This document shows, in pieces, positions 1 to 6,257 of a DNA stretch of 7,024 bases; the first letter of the stretch is position 1; each line of letters starts with the position of its first letter. The notes beneath the pieces were generated by a model that searched no databases, was not told where the DNA came from, and saw nothing but the letters and a program-made list of their open reading frames with translations. Origin of the DNA: an uncultured Prevotella sp. (GTDB lineage: Bacteria; Bacteroidota; Bacteroidia; Bacteroidales; Bacteroidaceae). The translations under genes and the position numbers were made by a program. The stretch spans positions 1 to 7,024 of the forward strand of contig USFX01000145.1 in the NCBI GenBank assembly GCA_900553965.1. Reading direction: 5' to 3'.

Positions 1-527
1 CGGGCATACTCAAAGCCGACCTTGAGGATGCGCTCCACCTCGGGACGGGTGTAGTAGTTGGTGTCGTATGCCTTGTCGTTGTCCTGATACTTCTCGCCGA
101 AATACATACCTCCGGTGAGCTCGCGGATGCAGATGAAGTCGGCACCGTCGACCAGTTCGGGCTTCAGCGGCGACTTATGCACAAGACATTTGAACGTCTG
201 TACCGGACGGATGTTGGCAAAGAGGCCGAGCTTCTTGCGCATGGCCAGCAGTCCCTGCTCGGGACGTACCTTCGCCGTCGGGTCGTTGTCGAACTTCGGG
301 TCGCCTACGGCCGCGAACAACACGGCGTCAGCCTCACGGCACACGCGGAACGTCTCCTCAGGGAACGGGTCGCCGACGGCGTCGATGGCCGTCGCTCCGC
401 ACAGAGCCTCCTCGTATGTCACTTCGTGTCCGAACTTTGCGGCAATGGCGTCCATGACGGCCACTCCCTGCTTCATTATCTCCGGCCCGATACCATCACC
501 GGGCAAAACTGCGATTTTTAATTTCAT
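1..527 (-). CDS. leuB: 3-isopropylmalate dehydrogenase LeuB, N-terminal part (3' end cut by window edge)
   Basis: Cytosolic NAD-dependent enzyme that oxidatively decarboxylates 3-isopropylmalate to 2-oxoisocaproate in leucine synthesis; enzymes of this family can also handle beta-methylmalate from the citramalate route. The visible 175 residues start MKLKIAVLPGDGIGPEI, the typical beta-decarboxylating dehydrogenase opening. They contain the substrate-binding arginines at R97 (LLAMRKK), R107 (ANIRPV) and R135 (IRELTGG), and Y142 in GGMYFGEKY. The catalytic Lys and the Asp metal ligands of the family lie past the window edge and cannot be checked. The start at 527 agrees with the family N-terminus. 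An in-frame ATG at 554 would add nine residues (MDTYLKQKD) and has an AAGG at better spacing. This is the last operon gene visible, 140 nt after cimA, with a large hairpin in that gap. It should share the upstream leader control; I see no convincing separate promoter. Confidence 0.95.
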   Translation of the reverse strand, partial: MKLKIAVLPGDGIGPEIMKQGVAVMDAIAAKFGHEVTYEEALCGATAIDAVGDPFPEETFRVCREADAVLFAAVGDPKFDNDPTAKVRPEQGLLAMRKKLGLFANIRPVQTFKCLVHKSPLKPELVDGADFICIRELTGGMYFGEKYQDNDKAYDTNYYTRPEVERILKVGFEYA

Positions 528-574
528 ATCCTTTTGTTTTAAGTAAGTATCCATTATTACCTTATAATAAGTTT

Positions 575-642
575 TTTGAACACAGAGACACGGAGACACA
601 GAGTAACATTATCCTCTGTATCTCCGTGTCTCTGTGTTCAAA
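575..642. repeat. 29-bp near-perfect inverted repeat in the cimA-leuB gap
   Basis: The left arm 575-603 and right arm 614-642 are reverse complements at 28 of 29 positions, around the 10-nt loop TAACATTATC. Each arm is itself built of the repeated unit GAGACACG/GAGACACA. No T-run follows on the operon strand, so this is not a standard intrinsic terminator. In the operon mRNA it would form a very stable hairpin between cimA and leuB. It resembles the palindromic 'CTCCGTGTCTCTGTG' repeats that I recall as dispersed in many Bacteroidota intergenic regions; that identity is from memory. Possible roles are a mobile palindromic repeat, an RNase processing or protection point, or a mRNA stability boundary. 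Confidence 0.9.
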
Positions 643-667
643 GTATAAACTAATTGTTGCAACATAC

Positions 668-2224
668 TTATTCTATCATATTCAACATCTTTATCGTCGC
701 CTTGATGGCAGCCTCCGTCTGGTCAGCGTCAAGACCGCGGGTGCGCAGCAGCTTGTCGCCGTTGCGCCACGTGATGACCGTCTGGACGAGGGCGTCGGTG
801 CGGCCGCCCGGCGGGATGGTCACGGCATAGTTGGCCAGCAGCGGGAACGTGCGGTCGAGATGCTCCTTATATATCTTGCGCAACGCTTTCACAAAGGCGT
901 CATACTGTCCGTCGCCCGTTGCGTCGGCAGCATATTCGCGGCCGTCAATCTCCACCTTGACGCTGGCGATGGGCTTCAGGCCGTAGGCCAGCGAGACCAT
1001 ATAGCTCACGAGCTTGACGCGGTCGTCGGCCGTACTGTGCTTCAGTACGTCGCTCACGATGAACGGAAGGTCCTCCTGAGTGACAATCTCCTTGCGGTCG
1101 CCCAACTCCGTGATGCGGCGCGTCACCTTCTGAGTCTGCTCCGGCGTCAGTTCGAGCCCAAGCTCCTGAAGGTTTCGGGCTATGTTGGCCCGGCCGCTCG
1201 TCTTGCCGAGGGCATACTCGCGCTTGCGGCCGAAACGCTCCGGAACGAGGTCGTTGCAGTAGAGATTGCGCTTGTTGTCGCCGTCGGCGTGGACTCCGGC
1301 CACCTGCGTGAAGACATTCTCACCGACGACCGGCTGGTTCGGAGCGATGGCGATGCCCGAATAGCCTTCCACCAATCGGCTCAGGTCGTTGAGCCGGTCC
1401 TCCCGTATGCTCGTCTTGGCGTGGAACTGGTCCTTCAGAATCACCTGTACGCTCGACAGCGGGGCGTTTCCGCAGCGCTCGCCGAGGCCGTTGACCGTGA
1501 CGTGCAGACCGCGTGCGCCGCAGAGAACGGCGCCGAGCGAGTTGCTCACGGCGAGGTCGTAGTCGTTGTGTGCGTGGAAATCGAAGTGCAGGTCCGGGTA
1601 GCGTTTCACCATCTTGCGGAAGAACTCGATGGCCTGCAGCGGGTTCATTATGCCCAGCGTGTCGGGCAGCATGAACCTCTTTATATTGGTATCGCGCAGC
1701 GCGTCGACCATCATATAGACGTAGTCAGGCGAGTCTTTCATGCCGTTGCTCCAGTCTTCGAGATAGAGATTGACGCTGATGCCGCGCTCTTCGGCGTACG
1801 CCAGCGAACGGCGTATTTCCCCGATGTGCTCCTCCGGAGTCTTGTGGAGCTGATGTTTGCAGTGCTTCAGCGACCCTTTGGCCAGCAGATTGATGACCCG
1901 GCCGCCACACTCGGCAATCCAGTCTACCGACAGATGGCCGTCAACGAAGCCCAACACCTCCACCCTGTCGAGCATGTCAATCTGGCGGGCGTAACGGCAA
2001 ATCATCTTCACGGCGTCCTTCTCGCCCTCCGAAACTCGCGCCGAAGCGACCTCGATGCGGTCGACGTTGACGTCGCGCAGCAGCATCCGCGCTATCTGGA
2101 GCTTCTCGTGAGGCAGAAACGAGACACCGCTGGTCTGCTCGCCGTCGCGCAGCGTGCAGTCCATTATCTCGATGAAAGGCTGTATGCGGCGGCCGGTGCC
2201 GTTCACTTGCTGAGCCGTTCCCAT
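668..2224 (-). CDS. cimA: LeuA-family synthase, probably (R)-citramalate synthase (often annotated 2-isopropylmalate synthase 2)
   Basis: A 518-residue DRE-TIM metallolyase with DCTLRDGEQ at 22-30, the metal-binding HAHND at 217-221, GLGERCGN at 246-253, AGVHADG at 309-315 and a C-terminal LeuA-type regulatory domain (about 400-518). Sequence blocks LGFVDG, YLEDWSNG, HNDYDL, PERFGRK and PPGGRTDALV match Leptospira citramalate synthase as I remember it. The pyruvate-site residues of that enzyme (R16, D17, L81, F83, L104, Y144, E146, T179) fall at R26, D27, L91, F93, L114, Y154, E156 and T189. Residues I recall from its isoleucine site correspond to D314, N320, L321, Y322, Y441, D442, L463, Y466, I470, T476 and V480. 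I infer condensation of pyruvate and acetyl-CoA to (R)-citramalate with Ile feedback, feeding LeuCD and LeuB toward 2-oxobutyrate. The start overlaps the end of leuD by 22 nt, suggesting coupled translation. The alternative, a second isopropylmalate synthase, fits the pocket less well. Confidence 0.85.
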   Translation of the reverse strand: MGTAQQVNGTGRRIQPFIEIMDCTLRDGEQTSGVSFLPHEKLQIARMLLRDVNVDRIEVASARVSEGEKDAVKMICRYARQIDMLDRVEVLGFVDGHLSVDWIAECGGRVINLLAKGSLKHCKHQLHKTPEEHIGEIRRSLAYAEERGISVNLYLEDWSNGMKDSPDYVYMMVDALRDTNIKRFMLPDTLGIMNPLQAIEFFRKMVKRYPDLHFDFHAHNDYDLAVSNSLGAVLCGARGLHVTVNGLGERCGNAPLSSVQVILKDQFHAKTSIREDRLNDLSRLVEGYSGIAIAPNQPVVGENVFTQVAGVHADGDNKRNLYCNDLVPERFGRKREYALGKTSGRANIARNLQELGLELTPEQTQKVTRRITELGDRKEIVTQEDLPFIVSDVLKHSTADDRVKLVSYMVSLAYGLKPIASVKVEIDGREYAADATGDGQYDAFVKALRKIYKEHLDRTFPLLANYAVTIPPGGRTDALVQTVITWRNGDKLLRTRGLDADQTEAAIKATIKMLNMIE

Positions 2225-2793
2225 TGTTCGATCTTATCCTTATTCTCTATCAGATAGTCGATGTCGTCGAGACCGTTCATCAGGCAGTGCTTCTTATATC
2301 CGTTAATCTCAAACTGCTCGCTGCGTCCGGTTGCCTTGTTCGTCACCGTCTGCGCCGGAAGATTGACCTCCACGACGGTCTTCGGGTCGGCGGCGATGCT
2401 GTCAAACAGCTCCGCGAGGAAGTCCTCACTCACCACCACGGGCAGGACGAAGTTGTTCAGCTCGTTGTTCTTGTGGATGTCGGCGAAGAAGCTGCTTATC
2501 ACCACGCGGAAACCGTAGCCCGCAATGGCCCACGCCGCATGCTCACGGCTCGACCCGGAACCGAAGTTCTTGCCGGCCACGAGGATGCAGCCGCCGTATG
2601 TCGGGTCGTTGAGAACGAAATCTTTCTTAGGTGTTCCGTCCTCGTTGTACCGCCAATCGCGGAAAAGATTGTCGCCGAAGCCGGCCTTGTCCGTCGCTTT
2701 GAGGAAGCGCGCGGGGATTATCTGGTCTGTGTCGACGTTCTCCAACGGGAGCGGCACACATGTACTTGCTATTATGTCGAATTTCTGTTTCAT
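2203..2793 (-). CDS. leuD: 3-isopropylmalate dehydratase small subunit
   Basis: Small subunit of isopropylmalate isomerase, which pairs with LeuC to convert 2-isopropylmalate to 3-isopropylmalate, and also citramalate to methylmalate when that route runs. The 196-residue length is normal for a bacterial LeuD. Visible family motifs are NVDTDQIIPARFL at 19-31, the swivelling-domain loop GKNFGSGSSREHA at 74-86, FFADIHKNN at 102-110 and the C-terminal GLDDIDYLI at 174-182. It follows leuC by 57 nt and overlaps the start of cimA by 22 nt in another frame. It is intact, with composition like its neighbours. Confidence 0.96.
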   Translation of the reverse strand: MKQKFDIIASTCVPLPLENVDTDQIIPARFLKATDKAGFGDNLFRDWRYNEDGTPKKDFVLNDPTYGGCILVAGKNFGSGSSREHAAWAIAGYGFRVVISSFFADIHKNNELNNFVLPVVVSEDFLAELFDSIAADPKTVVEVNLPAQTVTNKATGRSEQFEINGYKKHCLMNGLDDIDYLIENKDKIEQWERLSK

Positions 2794-2814
2794 CGGTTTT
2801 GCTTTATTTTGAGA

Positions 2815-2836
2815 GAGTCACCACTCCGTTATGGAG
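2815..2836. other. Small alternative hairpins in the leuC-leuD gap
   Basis: On the plus strand GAGT (2815-2818) can pair with ACTC (2823-2826) across the loop CACC, and overlapping CTCC (2824-2827) can pair with GGAG (2833-2836). Both stems have only 4 bp and they exclude each other. The first resembles the stronger GAGT-N4-ACTC core in the leuA-leuC gap. They lie about 21 nt upstream of the leuD start in the transcript. Any role in translation of leuD is speculative. Confidence 0.3.
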
Positions 2837-2850
2837 CCAATACCTCTTTT

Positions 2851-4248
2851 CTACCCCATCATCTCCCTCGGGTCCGTTATCACTCCCGTCACGGCAGCGG
2901 CGGCGGCGACGAGCGGCGAGGCGAGGATTGTACGGGCGCCGGGACCTTGGCGTCCTTCAAAGTTACGGTTGCTCGTGGACACGGAATACTTGCCGGCAGG
3001 AATCTTGTCGTCATTCATCGCGAGACAGGCGGAGCAGCCCGGCTGACGGATGGCGAAGCCCGCGTCCTCCAATATCTTGTCGAGCCCCTCCTCGCGTATC
3101 TGCTTGTCCACGGCCCACGAACCGGGAACGAGCCACGCCGTCACCGTGTCGGCCTTGCGGCGGCCCTTGACGAGCGAGGCGAAAGCGCGGAAGTCCTCTA
3201 TGCGTCCGTTGGTGCAGGCGCCGAGGAAAACATAGTCAATCTTATGACCGAGCAGCCGTTCGCCCGGCTGAAATCCCATATAGTCGAGCGACTTGACGAA
3301 CGACGCCTTGCCTGCCTCATCGATACTGTCGAGCGTCGGGATGGACGCCGTGATGCCCATGCCCATGCCGGGGTTGGTGCCGTATGTCACCATCGGCTCG
3401 ATGTCGGCGGCGGAGAAGGTCAGTTCCTTGTCGAACACGGCGTCGTCGCCGCTCTTCAACGTCTTCCAATATTCAACGGCCTTGTCCCATTCGTCGCCTT
3501 TCGGTGCGAACTCGCGGCCGCGGATATATTCAAATGTCGTCTCGTCAGGGGCGATGAAACCTCCGCGCGCGCCCATCTCTATCGAGAGATTGCACAGTGT
3601 GAGACGGCCTTCCATAGACATATCGCGCACGACGCTGCCGGCATATTCGATGAAATAGCCCGTACCGCCGGATGTCGTGAGCTGCGACATCAGATAGAGA
3701 GCCACATCCTTTGCCGTCACGCCCCGTCCCAGCGTGCCCTCGATGCTGATGCGCATGGACTTGGGCTTCTGCTGAAGGATGCACTGCGAGGCCATCACCA
3801 TTTCCACCTCACTCGTTCCGATGCCGAACGCCACGGCTCCCATAGCGCCGTGTGTCGACGTGTGGGAGTCACCGCAGACGATTGTCATGCCGGGCAGCGA
3901 CAGTCCCTTCTCCGGTCCGACGACGTGGATGATGCCGTTGTCGGGCGACATCATGCCATAATGGGTCAGCCCGAACTCGACCGCGTTCCGGGCCAGCGTG
4001 TCCACCTGCTTCTTCGACACGGGGTCTTCGATGGGTTTGTCCTGGTCGTGCGTCGGCGTGTTGTGGTCGGGCATACAGTAAATCTGTTCGGGACGGAAAC
4101 ATTTCAGCCCTCTCTTGCGCATGCCGTCAAAAGCCTGCGGCGATGTCACCTCATGACAGTAGAGCCTGTCGATGTAAAGCTGTGTGGGACCGTCGTCAAC
4201 CTTCTGCACGACGTGCTTGTCCCAGATCTTATCAAATAGTGTGTTCAT
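2851..4248 (-). CDS. leuC: 3-isopropylmalate dehydratase large subunit (4Fe-4S)
   Basis: Large subunit of isopropylmalate isomerase, an aconitase-family hydro-lyase acting in the cytosol with LeuD. Its 465 residues match the usual bacterial LeuC length. The three cluster cysteines are visible: C345 in FLGACTNGR, and C405 and C408 in QPGCSACLAMN. The aconitase signature VCGDSHTSTHGA spans 124-135, and PDHNTPTHD lies at 60-68. The N-terminus MNTLFDKIWDKHVV is that of the family, which fixes the start. No strong Shine-Dalgarno precedes it, only an A/G-rich tract, which is ordinary for Bacteroidota. It lies 48 nt after leuA and 57 nt before leuD. Because the operon also carries a citramalate synthase, this isomerase probably serves both leucine and isoleucine synthesis. 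Confidence 0.97.
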   Translation of the reverse strand: MNTLFDKIWDKHVVQKVDDGPTQLYIDRLYCHEVTSPQAFDGMRKRGLKCFRPEQIYCMPDHNTPTHDQDKPIEDPVSKKQVDTLARNAVEFGLTHYGMMSPDNGIIHVVGPEKGLSLPGMTIVCGDSHTSTHGAMGAVAFGIGTSEVEMVMASQCILQQKPKSMRISIEGTLGRGVTAKDVALYLMSQLTTSGGTGYFIEYAGSVVRDMSMEGRLTLCNLSIEMGARGGFIAPDETTFEYIRGREFAPKGDEWDKAVEYWKTLKSGDDAVFDKELTFSAADIEPMVTYGTNPGMGMGITASIPTLDSIDEAGKASFVKSLDYMGFQPGERLLGHKIDYVFLGACTNGRIEDFRAFASLVKGRRKADTVTAWLVPGSWAVDKQIREEGLDKILEDAGFAIRQPGCSACLAMNDDKIPAGKYSVSTSNRNFEGRQGPGARTILASPLVAAAAAVTGVITDPREMMG

Positions 4249-4261
4249 ATTCTTTTTCTTT

Positions 4262-4279
4262 TAGGAGTGATGACTCCTA
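4262..4279. other. 7-bp hairpin in the leuA-leuC gap
   Basis: TAGGAGT (4262-4268) and ACTCCTA (4273-4279) form a perfect 7-bp stem with a 4-nt loop. In the operon mRNA it ends 13 nt before the leuC start codon. No T-run follows, so it is not a terminator. It may affect mRNA processing or leuC translation, or have no function. Confidence 0.5.
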
Positions 4280-4296
4280 TAACTCCATCAAATCCC

Positions 4297-5799
4297 CTAC
4301 TTAAACTTGTTTATACAGTCGATATAGGCCTCGACCGACGCCGTGACGATGTCGGTGTTCGCGCCGAATCCGTAGTAGACGCTGCCGTTGTGCTCCACCT
4401 GCATGTGAACCTTGCCCACGTCGTCAGAACCCTTGCTGATGGCCTGTATGGTGAATTCCTTCAGCGTCATCTGCTTTTGGATGATTTTCTTCAGCGCCCG
4501 TATTGCCGCGTCAACGGGGCCGTTGCCTGTTGACGCCTCCTCAAACTTCTGGCCGGAGATGTCGAGACCGATGCTCGCGACGCTCTTCACGCCCATTCCG
4601 GTCGTCACCTGAAGGAAGTCGAGCTTGACGGCACGGCTCGCGGCCGTATCGGCACCGGCGAGCATGAGTATGTCGTCGTCGTTAACCTCCTTCTTCCGGT
4701 CAGCCAGCTTGAGGAACTGCTGATAGAGACTGTCGACACGCTCCTCGTTGTCGATGTTCACGCCGAGCACGCCGAGACGGTATTTCAGCGCGGCACGTCC
4801 GGAGCGGGCTGTCAGTACGATTGAGTTGTCGTCCAGTCCGACATCCTTCGGATTCATTATCTCATACGTCTCGACGTTCTTCAGCACGCCGTCCTGATGG
4901 ATTCCGCTCGAATGAGCGAAGGCATTGCGGCCCACGATGGCCTTGTTCGGCTGCACGGGCATGTTCATCAGGCTTGACACCATGCGGCTCGTGGGATATA
5001 TCTTGGTTGTGTTGATGTTAGTCTCGATGTCGATATGCTTATGACACTTCAATATCATGGCCACCTCTTCGAGCGACGTGTTTCCGGCCCGCTCGCCGAT
5101 TCCGTTGATGGTCACCTCCACCTGACGCGCACCGCCGAGCACTCCGCTGAGGGTGTTGGCCGTGGCCATGCCCAGGTCGTTGTGGCAGTGGGTGGAGAGA
5201 ATGGCATGTCCGGCCGACAGCCCGTCGACATGTTCCATCAGATACTTTATCTTCGCACCGTATTCCGCCGGCAGACAGTAGCCCGTCGTGTCGGGGATGT
5301 TGACCACCGTCGCTCCGGCTTTCACCACGGCCTCAACCACGCGCGCCAGATACTCATTGTCCGTGCGTCCGGCGTCTTCGGCGTAGAACTCGACGTCGTC
5401 GACATAGCGGCGGGCATACTTCACGGCTGCCACGGCGCGCTCGATGATTTCCTCGCGGTTGCTGTTGAACTTATACTTGATGTGCGAATCGCTCGTACCG
5501 ATGCCCGTGTGTATGCGCTTGTGCTTGGCATAGCGCAACGATTCGGCCGCCACGTCGATGTCTTTTTCCACAGCGCGCGTCAGGGCACAGATGGTGGGCC
5601 ACGTCACGGCTTTCGATATCTCTATCACCGAGTTGAAGTCACCGGGGCTCGAAATTGGGAAGCCCGCCTCTATCACGTCAACGCCCAGCTGTTCGAGCTG
5701 CTTGGCCACCTGAATCTTCTCAACCGTGTTGAGCTGGCATCCCGGCACCTGCTCGCCGTCGCGCAGCGTTGTGTCAAAAATAAATAGTCTGTCGCTCAT
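4297..5799 (-). CDS. leuA: 2-isopropylmalate synthase
   Basis: Condenses acetyl-CoA with 2-oxoisovalerate, the committed step of leucine synthesis. The 500-residue protein has the DRE-TIM opening FDTTLRDGEQ at 8-17, the metal-binding HCHND at 204-208, INGIGERAGN at 231-240, AHSSGIHQDG at 295-304 and SGRAALKYRL at 333-342. A C-terminal LeuA allosteric domain (about 365-500) includes STGNGPVDAA at 423-432 and GFGANTDIV. The RIHTGIGTSDSH segment at 95-106 is typical of the E. coli-type LeuA and differs from the citramalate synthase downstream, so the two synthases appear specialised. The C-terminal domain suggests leucine feedback inhibition. It is the first structural gene of the operon, 81 nt after the leader terminator. 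AAGGA lies only 2 nt before the ATG, too close for a classical Shine-Dalgarno. Confidence 0.96.
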   Translation of the reverse strand: MSDRLFIFDTTLRDGEQVPGCQLNTVEKIQVAKQLEQLGVDVIEAGFPISSPGDFNSVIEISKAVTWPTICALTRAVEKDIDVAAESLRYAKHKRIHTGIGTSDSHIKYKFNSNREEIIERAVAAVKYARRYVDDVEFYAEDAGRTDNEYLARVVEAVVKAGATVVNIPDTTGYCLPAEYGAKIKYLMEHVDGLSAGHAILSTHCHNDLGMATANTLSGVLGGARQVEVTINGIGERAGNTSLEEVAMILKCHKHIDIETNINTTKIYPTSRMVSSLMNMPVQPNKAIVGRNAFAHSSGIHQDGVLKNVETYEIMNPKDVGLDDNSIVLTARSGRAALKYRLGVLGVNIDNEERVDSLYQQFLKLADRKKEVNDDDILMLAGADTAASRAVKLDFLQVTTGMGVKSVASIGLDISGQKFEEASTGNGPVDAAIRALKKIIQKQMTLKEFTIQAISKGSDDVGKVHMQVEHNGSVYYGFGANTDIVTASVEAYIDCINKFK

Positions 5800-5880
5800 A
5801 ATCCTTATTATATTATTTTATTGTATTCCTTATATTATATTAATAATGTGTATTCCGGACGCGAACCTCAGTCCTCAACT

Positions 5881-5920
5881 AAAAAAAGAACCTTCCCCAC
5901 GGTTGAAGTGAGAAAGGTTC
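5881..5920 (-). terminator. Intrinsic terminator of the leu leader (attenuator)
   Basis: On the minus strand GAACCTTTCTCAC (5920-5908) pairs with GTGGGGAAGGTTC (5900-5888) in a 13-bp stem with two G-U pairs and a 7-nt loop, followed directly by seven T (5887-5881). It lies 21 nt after the leader stop codon and 81 nt before leuA, within the transcribed leader. That position marks it as a conditional terminator and not the end of an upstream gene. Confidence 0.88.
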
Positions 5921-5967
5921 AATATCTATTGTCAAGCATAGCTACCGACACACATCTCCACTTCCGT
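5899..5967 (-). promoter_or_regulatory. Predicted antiterminator pairing that excludes the terminator
   Basis: The leader segment 5967-5955 (ACGGAAGTGGAGA, near the end of the leader ORF) can pair with 5913-5899 (TCTCACTTCAACCGT), which includes half of the terminator 5' arm, its loop and the first bases of the 3' arm. The pairs are ACGG with CCGT, AAGTG with CACTT and AGA with TCT, with a CAA bulge on one side and a single G bulge on the other. A ribosome stalled on the Leu/Ile codons would leave 5967-5955 free and favour this structure. A ribosome at the stop codon (5942-5944) would cover it and let the terminator form. I found no clean protector hairpin; ACACAT (6002-5997) with ATGTGT (5955-5950) is the best candidate. 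Confidence 0.65.
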
Positions 5968-6022
5968 CCACTCGCTGCAGTCGGATAATATTAATAATGT
6001 GTAGCAGACTCATGTACTTCAT
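5942..6022 (-). CDS. Leu/Ile-rich leader peptide of the operon
   Basis: A 26-codon ORF starting MKYMSLLHIINIIRLQRV and ending with TAG. Residues 6 and 7 are Leu (CTG, CTA), 9, 10, 12 and 13 are Ile (three ATT and one ATC), and 15 is Leu. Seven of ten residues at 6-15 are therefore branched-chain. It begins about 25 nt after the expected transcription start and ends 21 nt before an intrinsic terminator, the layout of leucine and ilv attenuator peptides in enterobacteria. Its role is to report charged tRNA-Leu and tRNA-Ile through ribosome position. It has no relevant function as a protein. An internal ATG at codon 4 could also start it. No good Shine-Dalgarno is seen, as is common in Bacteroidota. 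Confidence 0.82.
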   Translation of the reverse strand: MKYMSLLHIINIIRLQRVDGSGDVCR

Positions 6023-6052
6023 ATTCTCGCCGTTTTTATTTTATTTCGGTTG

Positions 6053-6084
6053 CAAAGTTAATCATTTACCGCCGAACGCACAAA
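6053..6084 (-). promoter_or_regulatory. Bacteroidota-type promoter of the leu operon
   Basis: On the minus strand TTTG (6084-6081) is followed after 20 nt by TAACTTTG (6060-6053), matching the -33/-7 consensus TTTG-N19-21-TAnnTTTG of the Bacteroidota primary sigma factor. Transcription should begin near 6047, giving a leader of about 250 nt before leuA and about 25 nt before the leader peptide. Confidence 0.88.
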
Positions 6085-6218
6085 CAAATCATAAGTTTTT
6101 TGCCCAAAAATCTTCCAAACATAAACAAAACTGTAGTGCTATTTGCAAAAAGTATCACACCACGGGCTCTGCGGCCGCAACAACTCTGCAATCACAGCAG
6201 TCCGGAAGCCAACGGAGG

Positions 6219-6257
6219 GAAGTGTAAAGACGCCACGGTGTGACGTCTCTACACTTC
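6219..6257. repeat. REP-like palindromic hairpin
   Basis: GAAGTGTAAAGACG (6219-6232) and CGTCTCTACACTTC (6244-6257) are reverse complements at 13 of 14 positions, around an 11-nt loop. No T-run follows on either side. The GTGTARAGACGC...GCGTCTCTACAC pattern resembles palindromic repeats that I recall as dispersed in Bacteroidota and cyanobacteria; that link is from memory. It lies well upstream of the leu promoter on its template side, so it is unlikely to be part of the leader control. Confidence 0.7.

Larger units (their letters stand above)
5837..6003. repeat. Pair of 16-bp direct repeats: leader control codons and a copy upstream of leuA
   Basis: The 16-mer ATATTAATAATGTGTA occurs at 5837-5852 and again at 5988-6003 (plus-strand reading). 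The upstream copy is the part of the leader ORF coding for the end of Leu-Leu, then His-Ile-Ile-Asn-Ile. The second copy lies between the terminator and leuA, and in one frame reads His-Ile-Ile-Asn-Ile-Ile followed by a stop, without an ATG in front. Both copies are AT-rich, so chance is possible. A decayed leader duplication or an alternative RNA pairing arm are other explanations. Confidence 0.6.

Noticed and set aside
635..665. Possible internal leuB promoter (TACTTTG on the minus strand)
   Set aside because: The -7-like box has the wrong internal spacing and the only -33-like TTG is about 14 nt away instead of 19-21.
626..2257. 543-codon plus-strand ORF opposite cimA
   Set aside because: It is antisense to a clearly conserved enzyme gene; GC-rich codon use on the real strand keeps the opposite frame open. 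No recognisable domain.
2224..4239. 671-codon plus-strand ORF opposite leuD and leuC
   Set aside because: Shadow of two well-identified genes, crossing their intergenic gap; no domain or start context supports it.
5035..5787. 250-codon plus-strand ORF opposite leuA
   Set aside because: Antisense shadow of the N-terminal half of leuA, with no family resemblance.
5881..6022. T-box riboswitch or leucine-binding riboswitch as the leader control
   Set aside because: No T-box consensus or specifier-loop arrangement is seen, and a short Leu/Ile-rich ORF overlapping the antiterminator arm fits ribosome-mediated attenuation better.
6140..6160. Second upstream promoter for the leu operon (TACTTTTTG on the minus strand)
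   Set aside because: One base too long for TAnnTTTG and without a correctly spaced TTTG. The promoter at 6053-6084 is far better.
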